A stretch of DNA of 38,915 nucleotides, from NCBI GenBank assembly GCA_027623425.1, contig JAQBTH010000011.1:1-38915 (forward strand), in the 5' to 3' direction. Positions 38,821-38,915 of the stretch are shown in pieces. Both the position numbers and the translations under genes were made by a program. The stretch comes from a bacterium. Its GTDB lineage: Bacteria; Margulisbacteria; Marinamargulisbacteria; UBA817; JAQBTH01. The notes beneath the pieces were generated by a model. It was not told the origin of the DNA. It was given only the letters and a program-made list of their open reading frames with translations, and ran no database searches. The stretch's first letter is position 1, and every line of letters starts with the position of its first letter.

Positions 38821-38915
38821 TGGCTGAAGAAACAAGACAGGCGCCAGTGCGCGACAATAGAGAACATCATTTTCCAAAAGTAGGCGAAAAAGTGACAATG
38901 AGACAGCTGCTCGAA
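38821..38915 (+). CDS. Partial CDS (MAEETRQAPVRDNREHHFPKVGEKVTMRQLLE...), truncated at right window edge
   Basis: ATG preceded by AAGGAGGAAACA; open to window edge. Confidence 0.65.

Noticed and set aside
1-38915. CRISPR array, IS element, integrase, prophage, tRNA or rRNA
   Set aside because: No regularly spaced direct repeats, transposase or integrase motifs, tRNA cloverleaf or rRNA signature sequences were seen anywhere in the window.

Overview
This window looks like the chromosomal replication-origin region of an uncultivated diderm (outer-membrane-bearing) bacterium. No rRNA, tRNA, CRISPR array or mobile element was recognised. Left arm: a BamA/TamA-TamB outer-membrane assembly pair with thrC, cvpA, a PLP aminotransferase and an Lrp/AsnC regulator on the minus strand. 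These are followed by a plus-strand block of ahcY, a protein with a charged tail, queA, a 1629-aa SprA-like repeat outer-membrane protein, an AMIN/Amidase_3 amidase and murI. Centre: dnaA, dnaN, recF, a DciA/DUF721 gene and a very small basic ORF missing from the supplied track (bS22/mS38, AURKAIP1/COX24-like). Right arm: mnmG, rsmG, VOC proteins, parB-parA, two lineage-specific proteins, a small holin-like membrane protein and clpC. The most interesting signals are: (1) a bipartite oriC with a Bacillus-like DnaA-box / G-C / DnaA-trio / AT-rich layout between dnaA and dnaN, plus duplicated DnaA-box pairs upstream of dnaA; (2) a constellation of parS-like palindromes, three near-consensus and three apparent parS/Noc-site hybrids upstream of parA; (3) the 29-aa ribosomal-type ORF; (4) an orphan 32.3-35.5 kb locus with possibly paralogous proteins, internal repeats and a frame conflict at a start; (5) a long Ala/Pro/acidic tail on DnaN. 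All functional assignments come from reading the sequence and motif recognition; no database search was run.
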